From CAZFLM01 sp964519955 (lineage in GTDB: Bacteria > Armatimonadota > Chthonomonadetes > Chthonomonadales > CAJBBX01): 64,000 bases of DNA. Where the stretch lies: positions 1 through 64,000 of the forward strand of contig CAZFLM010000016.1 in the NCBI GenBank assembly GCA_964519955.1. The letters run 5' to 3'. The position numbers and the translations under genes are program-made. The notes under the pieces were generated by a model that was given only the letters and a program-made list of their open reading frames with translations, was not told the DNA's origin and did no database searches. Position 1 is the stretch's first letter. Every line of letters starts with the position of its first letter. Of the stretch, positions 6,911 through 15,787 are shown piece after piece.

Positions 6911-9514
6911 CTACGCGAACGTCACCCGAACCGTCTGCCCCGCCTTCAGCGCCAGTGGCGAGCCGAACCGCACCTCGTCCGCCAGCACCGTGGCCGCCAC
7001 CCGCGTCCCGTCCAACTCCACCGTCACGTGGCCGACCGGCCCAATTGGCAGCCGCAGCGCGCGCAGCGTCACCTCGCCCCACCGCACGCCAAGCTCCGCC
7101 TCGTAGCAGTCGACGCCGCGCGTCTGAGCGAAGCTGCCCCACGCGGTGCCCGCCGTAAAGAACGAGCGGAACTCGTCCTGGCACAGGCGCGGCGCAAAGC
7201 CCAGACACTGGTCCGCGGCATCGTAGAGCGCCCCGGACAGCGCGGTGATCAGGCTCCACGACGCCATCGCCCGCGCATAGTGGTGGCCGCACTCGAACTC
7301 GTTCCACGGGTTCCGGTTGAAGCCGGCGTGCCGCGAACGGATCGCCTTCACGATCGCCAGCCCCTCGTCCAGGAGCCCCTCGTACATCAGGTGTGCGGCG
7401 ACCTGGTACTCGATGCCGGTCCAGACCTCGTCCGCATACGGGAACGGATAGGCCGGGCGCCCGCCGTTCGGCCAGGAGCACAGCAGCAGTCCCGCCTCGT
7501 CGTTGACGGCGTACACCCGCTGCACGCTGTGGTGGTCGCTCAGGTCGTGGCGGAAGTTGTGCCGGAAGATGGCGCCCACCGCGCTCTTCACCTTGTCGAC
7601 GGGCAGCAGATCGCCCAGCCCGACGACGCGCGCGAACCACTGGCCCAGCATGTGATCGGCCAGGCAGCCCTCGCCGTACTGGTACCGCGGTTCGGTCTCG
7701 CCCTCCTGCAGCGAGCCCGGAAGCCCCTCGACGACGCCGTCGCCCGCCTGCGCGCCATGGACCTCGACGATCTGCTTGAAGTACTCGCCGTTCCAGAGCA
7801 GTCCGGCGGTCTTCGCGCTCCCCTTCTCGAACACGGCGCGGTATTCGGCGGCCTTGTCCGCGTGGCCCAGCGCCTTCGCCATCTCCTCGGCCGCCCGCAG
7901 CGCCCCCAGGTAGAAGGTGCCCATCATCGTGTTGGGCCCGTAGAACTCGATGTCGTACGTGTTGTGCTGCTCGCCCTCCATCACGCCGTCGCGGTCCGCA
8001 TCCCACGAGCCGGGCCGCCACGCGTGCTCCAGCGCCTTGACGACGCCCGGCCACATGTCCTCCAGGAACTGGCGGTCGCCGTGGTTCAGCCACTCGCGGT
8101 AGACCTTCATCACGGTGCCCATCTGCCCGTCCGCCGCCGGCTTGAAGGCCCACAACTCGCCCACGAGCGGCAGCAGCGTGCGGAACGCCATGTACCCGTC
8201 GCCGCGCGTGTTGTGCTGGAAGTCCGTGTAACGCACGCTGCGCTCCAGCGCCGGGAACAGGAACGCCAGCGCCTGCTCGTAGTTCCACACGTGCGTGCAG
8301 TTCATCGGGCAGCACCCGCCGTTGTCGCCGCAGCCCTCGAACGCGTGGAACCGCCCGTCCGCCGTGCGCAGACAGGTGGTGGTCCGGATCGTCGACGCGT
8401 TCGCCGAAGCCGCGTCCAGCACCTCGCCCGGCAGCGTGCTCTCGTGGAAGGCGCGGAAGAACGTGTGCGTCTCCTCGCGCAGCCGGTCCAAGTTGTCGCC
8501 CACGTATCGCGCCACGGCCCAGGCGTCCGGCCACTGCGAGCCGTACCACGTGCCCAGGCGCTTGCCCTTCACCGCCGCCTCGTCGTTCCAGTAGTTCGTC
8601 AGACCGGGGAAGTGCCACGTCATTACGAATGGGATACGCACGGTCTGGCCTGGGCGGACCGTCACCCGCACTCCGAGGCTCCCCACGTCCGTCTGACCGT
8701 CGGGCGTGGGATCGGCGTCCGGCCCGTTCGACAGCATGCCGTCCTCGCGGAAGTCGTCCCAGAAGCTCTGCACGTCGTCCCACCAGCCTGCCCGCTCCCA
8801 TCGCGTGGCCCACGTCACGTTCGGCATCGGAGTGGCCATCGCCAGGGTCCCGAACTGGGCGTGGTCGGCGGCGTATTTCGCGGAACCCATCCGGATGCCG
8901 GAGAGCGCGCCGTCGCGGATGAACTCGTTCAGGTTCTGCCCGAACAGGTCGTGGCGGCGGTTGTACAGCCCGGCCATGCCGTCGTAGCCACATGCGTTGA
9001 AAAGGGAGAAGGCAATCGTCGCCTCGATGTTAACCGAACCGGGGTTGCGAACGTCCCATTCGAAGATGGCGCACGGAATCCCGCTGTCGAGGTCGTTCAT
9101 CGGCACAAACGGGTTGAAGGCGTTCAGCCGCATTTCGAGCGGCAGCGCGTCGTCCTCGAAGTCGATCCAGGCAAGCGGATAGCCGCCCGAGAACCGAGCT
9201 TCGCGAAGCCGCGGCAGGCCGCTGACGAATGCCGTCGAGGGGCCCGATCCCCCTCCGAACGGGGGCAGCAGGCGCCGCTCCAGCACCCGGGCAACCGGCG
9301 CGCCATCCGCCGGCTTGGCCCAGATCGAGAAGAACGTGTAGGGCAGGTTCTTGCCCTTGGCCGGGCGGTTGAAGATCTCCCAGTCGCGCAGATTGCCGCG
9401 TCCGCCCAGCGACACCGTACCGGTGCCGATGCCGCCAAGGGGGAAGGCGACCTCGCGCAGGGAGTCGCCGGCAAAAGATCGAACGCCGGGATACGGCGAC
9501 GCGTCACTCGACAT
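6911..9514 (-). CDS. GH116 family glycoside hydrolase (beta-glucosidase/glucosylceramidase-like)
   Basis: An 867-residue retaining beta-glycosidase of the bile-acid-beta-glucosidase (GBA2) fold. It has an N-terminal beta-sandwich (about 15-300; FPLGGIGTGTVSLGGRGNLR) and a C-terminal alpha-toroid (about 340-800). By recall of GBA2, the nucleophile Glu aligns with FEG (E393) and the acid/base Asp with LADHMLGQWF; an alignment would confirm this. CTHVWNYEQALAFLFPALE and the tail DCYEAELGVRWGEV also fit GH116. No signal peptide, so cytoplasmic. The ATG at 9514 is preceded by GAGGAG at 6-nt spacing. With the esterase and FAD genes downstream it forms a sugar-degrading group. Confidence 0.92.
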   Translation of the reverse strand: MSSDASPYPGVRSFAGDSLREVAFPLGGIGTGTVSLGGRGNLRDWEIFNRPAKGKNLPYTFFSIWAKPADGAPVARVLERRLLPPFGGGSGPSTAFVSGLPRLREARFSGGYPLAWIDFEDDALPLEMRLNAFNPFVPMNDLDSGIPCAIFEWDVRNPGSVNIEATIAFSLFNACGYDGMAGLYNRRHDLFGQNLNEFIRDGALSGIRMGSAKYAADHAQFGTLAMATPMPNVTWATRWERAGWWDDVQSFWDDFREDGMLSNGPDADPTPDGQTDVGSLGVRVTVRPGQTVRIPFVMTWHFPGLTNYWNDEAAVKGKRLGTWYGSQWPDAWAVARYVGDNLDRLREETHTFFRAFHESTLPGEVLDAASANASTIRTTTCLRTADGRFHAFEGCGDNGGCCPMNCTHVWNYEQALAFLFPALERSVRYTDFQHNTRGDGYMAFRTLLPLVGELWAFKPAADGQMGTVMKVYREWLNHGDRQFLEDMWPGVVKALEHAWRPGSWDADRDGVMEGEQHNTYDIEFYGPNTMMGTFYLGALRAAEEMAKALGHADKAAEYRAVFEKGSAKTAGLLWNGEYFKQIVEVHGAQAGDGVVEGLPGSLQEGETEPRYQYGEGCLADHMLGQWFARVVGLGDLLPVDKVKSAVGAIFRHNFRHDLSDHHSVQRVYAVNDEAGLLLCSWPNGGRPAYPFPYADEVWTGIEYQVAAHLMYEGLLDEGLAIVKAIRSRHAGFNRNPWNEFECGHHYARAMASWSLITALSGALYDAADQCLGFAPRLCQDEFRSFFTAGTAWGSFAQTRGVDCYEAELGVRWGEVTLRALRLPIGPVGHVTVELDGTRVAATVLADEVRFGSPLALKAGQTVRVTFA

Positions 9515-9537
9515 ACGTAGCTCCTCGCTGGACGGGT

Positions 9538-10905
9538 GTGTGGCGCAGACTTCCGCCCGAGCCGGCCGAAATCCTGCACTTCCGGAAGCTGCGAGACCTG
9601 GGTCACCGTACTAACAACAGTGTCTGTGTTTGCGTAGGGACCTGTCGCTCCGTCGTCGCCGATCGCCTGGAGAGGGCCTTGAGGCAGCTAGCAAGCTCCC
9701 ATCCGGCACTCATACGCTTTGGCTATCCGGAACTCATCCGCAGCCGCGGCCGGGCCGCGTGTCTGGTTGCCACCGCGATGCTCCTCGTTGTGTCGCTTGC
9801 CGGCGACCCTCAGTCCGACTGGTGGCTCCCCACGCTCGTCTCCATCGCTCTGCTTGCCGGCGCCGGCGTCGTCGCCATGCTGCACGTGGCCTCGCTGGAA
9901 GTCGACCTGCGCGACCGGACCTACCGGTTCCAGCCAGGCCCCCTGCGCCTCTACCGGCAGATCAGCGGCAGCACCGATGAGTTCAGACGCCTGCAGACGG
10001 TGTGTGGCCCGGGCGGCGGCGTGGTGCAGATCGTGGGGGAGCGCGGCACCTGGACGGTCTGCCGAGGCGAGGACCCGCTCGGCGTCGCGCAAACGGCGCG
10101 CCAGGTCGCCGAGGTCCTCGGCACTCCCACAGGGCCGGCCGACACCAGGCAAACCGAAGGCCAGCGGCTGGCGCGCCGCCTAACGCGACTCATCGGGTGG
10201 GGCGCCACCGCGTGCCTCGCCACCGCGCTCGTCGCGCCGATCGCGGGCGTTGTGGTGCCGGAGATGCTCGCGGACCCGCCCGGAGCACGAGCCGCAAGGG
10301 CGCAGGCGCGGGAGTCATACCGCCAGGGCATTGCCCGGTACTGGTTCCGAGACTACCGTGGCGCAGCCGCCGTCCTCCGTGAAGCCGCTCGAACCGGCGA
10401 CGATGCTGCCAATGCGCTGAACATGCTCGCCTACGCCTACGCCGAGCAAGGCCGGCTCGACGAGGCCCTCGCGACTGCCAGACAAGCTCTTCGTGAGGCT
10501 CCGCTCGATCCCAACATCATCGACACGGTCGGTGAGATGCACGAGCGGCGCCGCGAGTTCAAGCGCGCAGCCGTGTTCTACGAGCGGGCCCTCCGGCGCA
10601 TGCGACCCGAGGCGTCCACCCAGACGCACGCCAAGCTCGGACGCACCCTCATCGCCCTGGGCCGGCGGCAGGAGGCCCGGGCTCAACTCCGTCAGGCTCT
10701 CGCGTATGGCGTGTTCGACCAGTGGACGGGTATGGCCGATAGGCTCGCCCGCCAACTCGGCGGCCGCGGCGCCCAGGTGGCGCCACAGCGCCCGGTGCCT
10801 CGGCCAGGGTCGGCGTGGGCCACGACCGAGCGGCTCGACACGACCCGCAGCCGCACATCCCCCGGGATCGGTCCCACGGAGTCGGGCATCGTACCCATGT
10901 GGTAG
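9538..10905 (+). CDS. Membrane protein with TPR repeats, start uncertain
   Basis: Unrecognised protein of up to 455 residues. Two or more membrane segments are visible: AACLVATAMLLVVSLAG with WWLPTLVSIALLAGAGVVAM near residues 70-115, and IGWGATACLATALVAPIAGVVV near 220. The C-terminal third holds three or four TPR-like helical pairs (SYRQGIARYWFRDYRGAA, NALNMLAYAYAEQGRLDEAL, ERRREFKRAAVFYERAL, KLGRTLIALGRRQEARAQL). It is probably a scaffold. The first 45 residues look non-coding in composition. A TTG at 9679 preceded by ggagaggg may be the true start, leaving LRQLASSHPALIRFGY as the N-terminus. The gene is divergent from the GH116 gene. Confidence 0.6.
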   Translation: MWRRLPPEPAEILHFRKLRDLGHRTNNSVCVCVGTCRSVVADRLERALRQLASSHPALIRFGYPELIRSRGRAACLVATAMLLVVSLAGDPQSDWWLPTLVSIALLAGAGVVAMLHVASLEVDLRDRTYRFQPGPLRLYRQISGSTDEFRRLQTVCGPGGGVVQIVGERGTWTVCRGEDPLGVAQTARQVAEVLGTPTGPADTRQTEGQRLARRLTRLIGWGATACLATALVAPIAGVVVPEMLADPPGARAARAQARESYRQGIARYWFRDYRGAAAVLREAARTGDDAANALNMLAYAYAEQGRLDEALATARQALREAPLDPNIIDTVGEMHERRREFKRAAVFYERALRRMRPEASTQTHAKLGRTLIALGRRQEARAQLRQALAYGVFDQWTGMADRLARQLGGRGAQVAPQRPVPRPGSAWATTERLDTTRSRTSPGIGPTESGIVPMW

Positions 10906-10950
10906 AGCCGCTCCGGCCCGCCCAGCCCTAGCCTGAATCATGCTCGAGTG

Positions 10951-10984
10951 CAGTGGTGGGATGGGCCTCCGTGCCCGTCCGGCG
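10951..10984. repeat. Single copy of dispersed repeat family A
   Basis: Reads cagtggtgggatgggcc then tccgtgcccgtcc, the same core as the arrays at 1442 and 36479. It sits between two convergent genes, just before the stop of the terpene cyclase. Confidence 0.8.
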
Positions 10985-10999
10985 CCACTCATGGACAGG

Positions 11000-12892
11000 T
11001 CAGGCTAAGTCCGCCAGCACCCGCCGCGCCGCGCCCAGCCCGCCCACAGCGAAAACCAGCGGATACAGCAGCTCGAAGTACCACAGGTTCGCGAAGTAGA
11101 ACCCGATCGGCGCCGGCGTCAGTTCGCCCTCCATCCGCGGCGCAAGCCAGCGCACCGCCCGCGCCATCGCCGCCTCGCCCTCCTCGCGACCGCAGGCGCC
11201 AAGCTCGACCGTGGCGGCCAGCGCATGCAGCGCTACCGAGGTCTCCTCGAGCGATGGCGTCACGCCTACCTCGCCCCCCCAGCCGCCGTCCTCCCCCTGC
11301 GCGCCCAGCAGGTAGCCCACGCCGCGCTCAGCCATCGGTCCGTTTACCGCCGCCGCGGCCAGCCCGAGCAGCACGCGCGCCGTCCCATAGACGGGGTTCT
11401 CCTCGCGCGGGGCGTGCTCGTTGCCAAACCACAGCGGCAACCACGCCCCATCCCCGCGCTGCACCCGCGCCAGGTAGCGCACCGCCCGCTCGCGCGCCCG
11501 CTCGATACGCCGCCCCAACCCAGCGTCCAGGCTCGGCTGCCACGCCGCCCAGGCCGCCAGCGCGTGCGCCGTCAGGTCCGCCCCGCTGCGGTCGAACGGC
11601 AGCGTGCCCCACCCCCGGCAGAACGTCGGCATCCCGCCGTCCGCGTTCTGCAGCCCCAGCAGCCACTCGACCCCCGCCGCCGCAGCCGTGGGGATGCGCC
11701 CCGGTGGGCCAGGCGTCCCTGCCCGTCCAGCGCCCCCCAACTCCGGTGGGGCGGGCGTCCCTGCCCGCCCAGCAAGGTAGTGTAGGGCGAGCAGCGCCCC
11801 CGGCGTGTCGTCGGCATCTGGCACCCCACCGGGCAGGTCGGTCCACGCCCACCCGCCCGGCGCAGCGCCGGTGTACGGGTGGACCTCCTGCCCCTGCTGC
11901 CCGAGAAGCCACGCAATCAGGTACTCCCGCAGCTCCTCCCCGATCGCACCCAGCCCGTCGCCCGCCGCCAGCGCGTTGACCGATAGGGTGGTGCCCCAGG
12001 TCGCCAGGTCCGTGTCGATCGGCCAGCTCCCATCCGGCCGCACGGAGCGCACGAGGAAGCTGACGCCATCCGCCGCGACCGGGTGGTCGACATGCCCCGC
12101 GCCGATCAGGCTCATCGTCACGAAGCTGGTGAGCGGGGTCGCCTCCAGGAACCCGCCGCCCTGCGGCTGGATCGCGCGAAGCACGCGCAGCGTCGGCCCG
12201 ACAGCGGCCGCGCGGACCGCACCAGTCAGCGGGTTGCGGCTCCCGCGCCTTCGGAAGCCCACCTGCCCGATGGCGATCAGAGCCGGCAGCGCGTAGCTCA
12301 CCACGGGGAACCGCAGCGCCCGGTACCACTGGCGCGGGAAGGCGGCGAGTTCGAACGGGAGTGGCGGGATGAGGCGCCAGGCGTCAGCCCCCTCGCCCAG
12401 ACGGCCCGCCAGCGCGCACATCGTCAGGATCGGAACCGAGAACGTGCGGTCCTTGCCGTACCGGTCGCCGATGGCCTTGGCGAGCGCCTCCGGCGCCAGC
12501 GAGCCGGCCCGCGCGAGGAGCCATCGCTCGGCAGCCGCCACCGCCTCCCCGCAGCCCTTCGCCTCCGGAACGCTAAGCGCCGCACAGCAGAGCGCCGTCG
12601 TGCTGATGTTGCTCAGGCTGCGCACGGTGTCGCCCCAGCCCCCGTCGGCGTTCTGCGTCCGCACGAGCCACGCCAACCCGCCCGCGATGAGGCGCTCCAG
12701 ATCGGCCGTGCCCCGGCGCTCACGGGCTATGTGCCGCCGCGCCAACGACAACGCGAACGCGGCCGTCGCGGTGGAGAGAGCGCTGCTCGCCAACTCGCCC
12801 TCCCAGTGCCCGCGCGCGCACCGCTCCGCCATCAGCCGCTCGCGCGCCGAAGCGAGGGCGTCATCCAGAAGCCGCAGAGTCGTCTCGTCCAT
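11000..12892 (-). CDS. Class II terpene cyclase, squalene-hopene-cyclase-like
   Basis: A 630-residue alpha/alpha-barrel cyclase expected to start ring closure by protonating a polyprenyl chain. The protonating DXDD motif is DADD at 359-362. QW-type repeats are visible: QNADGGWGD near 80, QPQGGGF, RPDGSWPIDTD near 290, QNADGGMPTF, GDGAWLPLW and GEDGGWGGE. Length matches squalene-hopene cyclases. Unusually, residues about 375-399, just after the catalytic motif, are encoded by two in-frame copies of a dispersed intergenic repeat (family A). It follows another toroid gene by 3 bp in a five-gene locus with a prenyl synthase. Likely product: a cyclic terpenoid; substrate chain length unknown. Confidence 0.85.
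   Translation of the reverse strand: MDETTLRLLDDALASARERLMAERCARGHWEGELASSALSTATAAFALSLARRHIARERRGTADLERLIAGGLAWLVRTQNADGGWGDTVRSLSNISTTALCCAALSVPEAKGCGEAVAAAERWLLARAGSLAPEALAKAIGDRYGKDRTFSVPILTMCALAGRLGEGADAWRLIPPLPFELAAFPRQWYRALRFPVVSYALPALIAIGQVGFRRRGSRNPLTGAVRAAAVGPTLRVLRAIQPQGGGFLEATPLTSFVTMSLIGAGHVDHPVAADGVSFLVRSVRPDGSWPIDTDLATWGTTLSVNALAAGDGLGAIGEELREYLIAWLLGQQGQEVHPYTGAAPGGWAWTDLPGGVPDADDTPGALLALHYLAGRAGTPAPPELGGAGRAGTPGPPGRIPTAAAAGVEWLLGLQNADGGMPTFCRGWGTLPFDRSGADLTAHALAAWAAWQPSLDAGLGRRIERARERAVRYLARVQRGDGAWLPLWFGNEHAPREENPVYGTARVLLGLAAAAVNGPMAERGVGYLLGAQGEDGGWGGEVGVTPSLEETSVALHALAATVELGACGREEGEAAMARAVRWLAPRMEGELTPAPIGFYFANLWYFELLYPLVFAVGGLGAARRVLADLA
11703..11784. repeat. Two family A repeat copies inside the terpene cyclase gene
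   Basis: Copies begin at 11703 (ggtgggccaggcgtccctgc) and 11744 (ggtggggcgggcgtccctgc). They are 41 bp apart, the same period as the array at 36479. In the cyclase frame each gives GRAGTP followed by Pro/Gly-rich residues. The frame is kept because 82 bp plus flanks resolves to whole codons. Confidence 0.8.
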
Positions 12893-12895
12893 CGC

Positions 12896-13783
12896 TCACT
12901 CGCTCAGATGGCCCAACGCCAGCAGGCCGTAGTACGTGTACTCGCAGTCCAGCTCATCGTCGGTCCAGTTTCCGTGGAACCCGCCGCGCGCCGACCACAG
13001 GCTGTCCAGGTAATCGAGGCACCGCTCGCGGATGGGGTCCAGCGACGCGCCCATCGCCGCCAGCGCGTGCAGGGCCGTCGCGGTGGAGAGAAGGTCGGGG
13101 ATGGGTGCAAGGGGCGTCGCGTAGAAGCCCCCGCTCTCCGGGCAGCGCTCCAGCAGCCACTCAGCCGCCCCGGGGTCCGGCTCCTCGCCGAGCTGCCGCA
13201 GCACCGCCGCGACGGCCGCCGTCGAAGGCGTCAGCCCAAGGCGCATCTCGGCCTGGTTCGAGTAGCCGCCATCTTCGGCGCGCAAGGCTTCCAGCGAACG
13301 AAGGAGCGCAGCTCGATCGGGCAGATCCGCCCCGAGGTCGCCATACGCGGTGGCGGCGATGAACGCCGCATAGGCGGTACCCGAGGCGCAGCCCGGCTTC
13401 GCGTTGTAGCCGCCGTCCTCGCTCCGGCACTGCTCGATGCGGCGCACGAGCGCACCGCGGGGCGCATCCGAGGCCAGTTCGGCGGGCATGTCGGCCCAGC
13501 AGCGGGCGAGGCACGCGCAGTGGACGTAGTCGAGGCCCGAGCCGTCGCCGTGCGTGAGGAGGAAGCGGTGTACGAGGTCCCAGGGGATGTCCGAGGCGTC
13601 CAGCGCCATCAGCGCCTCGAGCCCGAACACGGTGTAGTAGATGTCGGCGGCGCCGGAGCGATCGGCGAAGCCGCCGGCCTCGGTCAGCCTGGAGAACAGG
13701 AATGCGCGGACGAGGTCAGCCGATGCGCCCAGCGGCCGGCACGCCAGCTTCGCCGCCTGCAGCATGGCGAGCCTCAAACTCAC
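12896..13783 (-). CDS. Prenyltransferase/squalene-oxidase-repeat (alpha/alpha-toroid) protein
   Basis: A 295-residue protein of prenyltransferase-type repeats. The repeats are visible as AGGFADRSGAADIYYTVFGL, CRSEDGGYNAKPG, LRAEDGGYSNQAE, CPESGGFYATP and WSARGGFHGNWTDDE. There is no DXDD motif. Its size and the ending DCEYTYYGLLALGHL recall the beta chain of Rab/farnesyl transferases, but the expected zinc-ligand His is Tyr, so a zinc prenyltransferase role is doubtful. It may be the beta/gamma partner of the neighbouring cyclase, acting as a split enzyme or accessory. It overlaps the upstream prenyl synthase gene by 68 bp (an internal Met at 13765 would shorten this). The cyclase start is 3 bp downstream. 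Confidence 0.8.
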   Translation of the reverse strand: MSLRLAMLQAAKLACRPLGASADLVRAFLFSRLTEAGGFADRSGAADIYYTVFGLEALMALDASDIPWDLVHRFLLTHGDGSGLDYVHCACLARCWADMPAELASDAPRGALVRRIEQCRSEDGGYNAKPGCASGTAYAAFIAATAYGDLGADLPDRAALLRSLEALRAEDGGYSNQAEMRLGLTPSTAAVAAVLRQLGEEPDPGAAEWLLERCPESGGFYATPLAPIPDLLSTATALHALAAMGASLDPIRERCLDYLDSLWSARGGFHGNWTDDELDCEYTYYGLLALGHLSE

Positions 13784-15434
13784 TGCACCACCCCTCGACC
13801 TCGACGCGGAACATGCGGGTAATGACGCGGCGCAGCAGGCCCTTCAAGCTCGCGTTCTCCAGCTCGCCAAGCGTGCGGATGGCCTGCTCCTTGTACGTCT
13901 CCAGCAGCGCGTGGCACTCGGCGCGCGCGCCCAGCCGCTCGATGACCTGGCGCACCTCGTCACCGTGCGCCAGACTGGGCTGCCGCCACGCCTCCTCCAG
14001 AACGTGCCGGTCGTCCCCCTGCGCGCGCTGGTAGGCGATGGCCAGCGGCAGCGTCGGGCGCAGGTCGGTGCCGGCAACGTCGGCCTCCAGGTCGTCCAGA
14101 TCGTCGCGCACCTGGTACGCGATCCCGACCGCCTCGCTGTAGCGCCGCAGCGTCTCGCCGATGGAGCCGGTCCCGCCCGCCAGTGCCGCGCCGAGCCGCA
14201 CCGCCACCTCGAACGCCGGCGCCGTCTTCCGGCTGAAGATGCCCAGCACCTCGTCCGGCGCCAACGGCCGCGGCCGCCGCACCCATGCCAGCTCATCGCC
14301 CTGCCCGGCGCAAAGTGAGCGGTGCCCCACCGCGGCAATCCGCAGCAACTCCGCGCGCACCTCGGGCCCGGCAGCGCACTCGGCCAGCATGCGGTACCCC
14401 TCGCCGAGCAGCAAGTCGCCCGTGTTCAGCGCGATCGGGACGCCGTGCTCCTCGTGCAGCGCCGGCTCACCGTACCGCCCACCGTCGCCGTCCTCGATGT
14501 CATCGTGAACGAGCGACGCCTTGTGGAAGCACTCGATCGCCACCGCCACGCGCCGCACATCGTCGGTCGCGGGCGCCGCGGAGTCGGCCTGCAGCGCCTT
14601 CCAGGTGCAGACGGTCAGGAATGGCCGCCAGCGCTTGCCGCCCATCGCCAACCACTCGCGCGCCACCTCGTCCGCCGCACTCGACGCCGGCCCGAGAACG
14701 CGGTCCAGCTCATCGCGCGAGAACCAGCCGTCCACCCCCGTGCGCAGCGCGTCCAGATCGAGCCGCCGGCTGTGGTCGCTGCTCGTCAGGTAGATGGCAT
14801 CGTGGACCCAGTCCAGGTCGACGGTGGTGTCGCGGCAGTTGCTCTGCAGCAGCGGAATGGCGAAACCCGGGACCGCGGCGGCCTCCATGTGCGGCAGCGC
14901 GCGCTCCAGCACGTTCAGGCAGCTCACGCCCAGGATCGCCTCGATCTTGTGCGCCTGGATCATGGCCATCACGACCGCCGATCCCTCGGCCACCATGACC
15001 GCGTACCCAAGCCGCTCGGCCTCGTCCTGCAGGTCCGGAATGGAGCACTGCCCGCACCGCTCGCAGAGCAACCCCAGCTCGTCCATCTTGGCAGGGCACA
15101 CGGCCTCCGGACGGATGCACTTCGGCAGCAACAGCATCCGCCGGTCGTACGGAACCGATGCGAACGCCTCCCGCCACGCCTCGTTGTTGATCAGCACGCT
15201 CAGGTAGTCGGCGAAGACGGGATCGAACCCGGCCTCTTCCGCCAGGCGCGACGAGTGCAGGCGCAGCTCGGCGGCCGAGAGCGGCGTGACCATCGGCGTC
15301 CGCGACACGTAGTCTGCCGCGGCGGCCCGGGCCCGCTCCCGCTCGGCGCGAGTGCGAGGTATGTTGGCCTGCGGGTCGCGCGCCGCCACGGTCGGAACCG
15401 CACGCGGCACACTCACCCGCGGAATAGCCTGCAT
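13716..15434 (-). CDS. Fusion of DUF116 domain and polyprenyl diphosphate synthase
   Basis: A 572-residue two-domain protein. Residues about 90-230 are DUF116: LLPKCIRPEAVCP, LLCERCGQCSIPDL, GVSCLNVLERALPHME and a later Cys in LLQSNCRDTTVD, a Cys pattern that may hold a metal cluster. Residues about 270-530 are an all-alpha isoprenyl diphosphate synthase with both Asp-rich motifs: DDIED (first) and DDLDD (second, in QVRDDLDDLEAD). The fifth residue before the first motif is Ala, which in the family favours C20 or longer products (weak inference). It likely supplies the prenyl chain for the cyclase. Same strand as the radical SAM gene upstream, separated by a repeat array. Confidence 0.88.
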   Translation of the reverse strand: MQAIPRVSVPRAVPTVAARDPQANIPRTRAERERARAAAADYVSRTPMVTPLSAAELRLHSSRLAEEAGFDPVFADYLSVLINNEAWREAFASVPYDRRMLLLPKCIRPEAVCPAKMDELGLLCERCGQCSIPDLQDEAERLGYAVMVAEGSAVVMAMIQAHKIEAILGVSCLNVLERALPHMEAAAVPGFAIPLLQSNCRDTTVDLDWVHDAIYLTSSDHSRRLDLDALRTGVDGWFSRDELDRVLGPASSAADEVAREWLAMGGKRWRPFLTVCTWKALQADSAAPATDDVRRVAVAIECFHKASLVHDDIEDGDGGRYGEPALHEEHGVPIALNTGDLLLGEGYRMLAECAAGPEVRAELLRIAAVGHRSLCAGQGDELAWVRRPRPLAPDEVLGIFSRKTAPAFEVAVRLGAALAGGTGSIGETLRRYSEAVGIAYQVRDDLDDLEADVAGTDLRPTLPLAIAYQRAQGDDRHVLEEAWRQPSLAHGDEVRQVIERLGARAECHALLETYKEQAIRTLGELENASLKGLLRRVITRMFRVEVEGWCSEFEARHAAGGEAGVPAAGRIG

Positions 15435-15469
15435 CCCGTACGTCTCCCTCTCAGACCGATCTGCATCCT

Positions 15470-15740
15470 GCGCCAGCGCCCAACCCCCAGTCCCCGCAGG
15501 GGACTTCGCGCCCTCTCAGCGCCGGGTTTCAACCCGGCGTGCCACCCACCGTGCACCCGAGGCCCAACCCGCGCCAGCGCACAACCCCCAGTCCCCGCAG
15601 GGGACTTCGCGCACCGTCAGCGCCGGGTTTCAACCCGGCGTGCCACCCACCGTGCACCCGAGGCCCAACCCGCGCCAGCGCACAACCCCCAGTCCCCGCA
15701 GGGGACTTCGCGCACCGTCAGCGCCGGGTTTCAACCCGGC
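15470..15740. repeat. Three tandem copies of a 101-bp unit with two palindromes (family C)
   Basis: Each unit carries GTCCCCGCAGGGGAC (starts 15490, 15591, 15692) and CGCCGGGTTTCAACCCGGC about 30 bp later. Both can form strong hairpins. The second and third units are almost identical. The array lies between the radical SAM gene and the DUF116-prenyl synthase gene, so it could attenuate or stabilise their shared transcript. Confidence 0.88.
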
Positions 15741-15787
15741 CGTGCCCCCGCCCCCCAGCCCCCGACACCCGACACCCAACCCCCGCC

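Noticed and set aside
15470..15740. CRISPR array suggested by evenly spaced palindromes
   Set aside because: The whole 101-bp unit repeats, including the parts that would be spacers.
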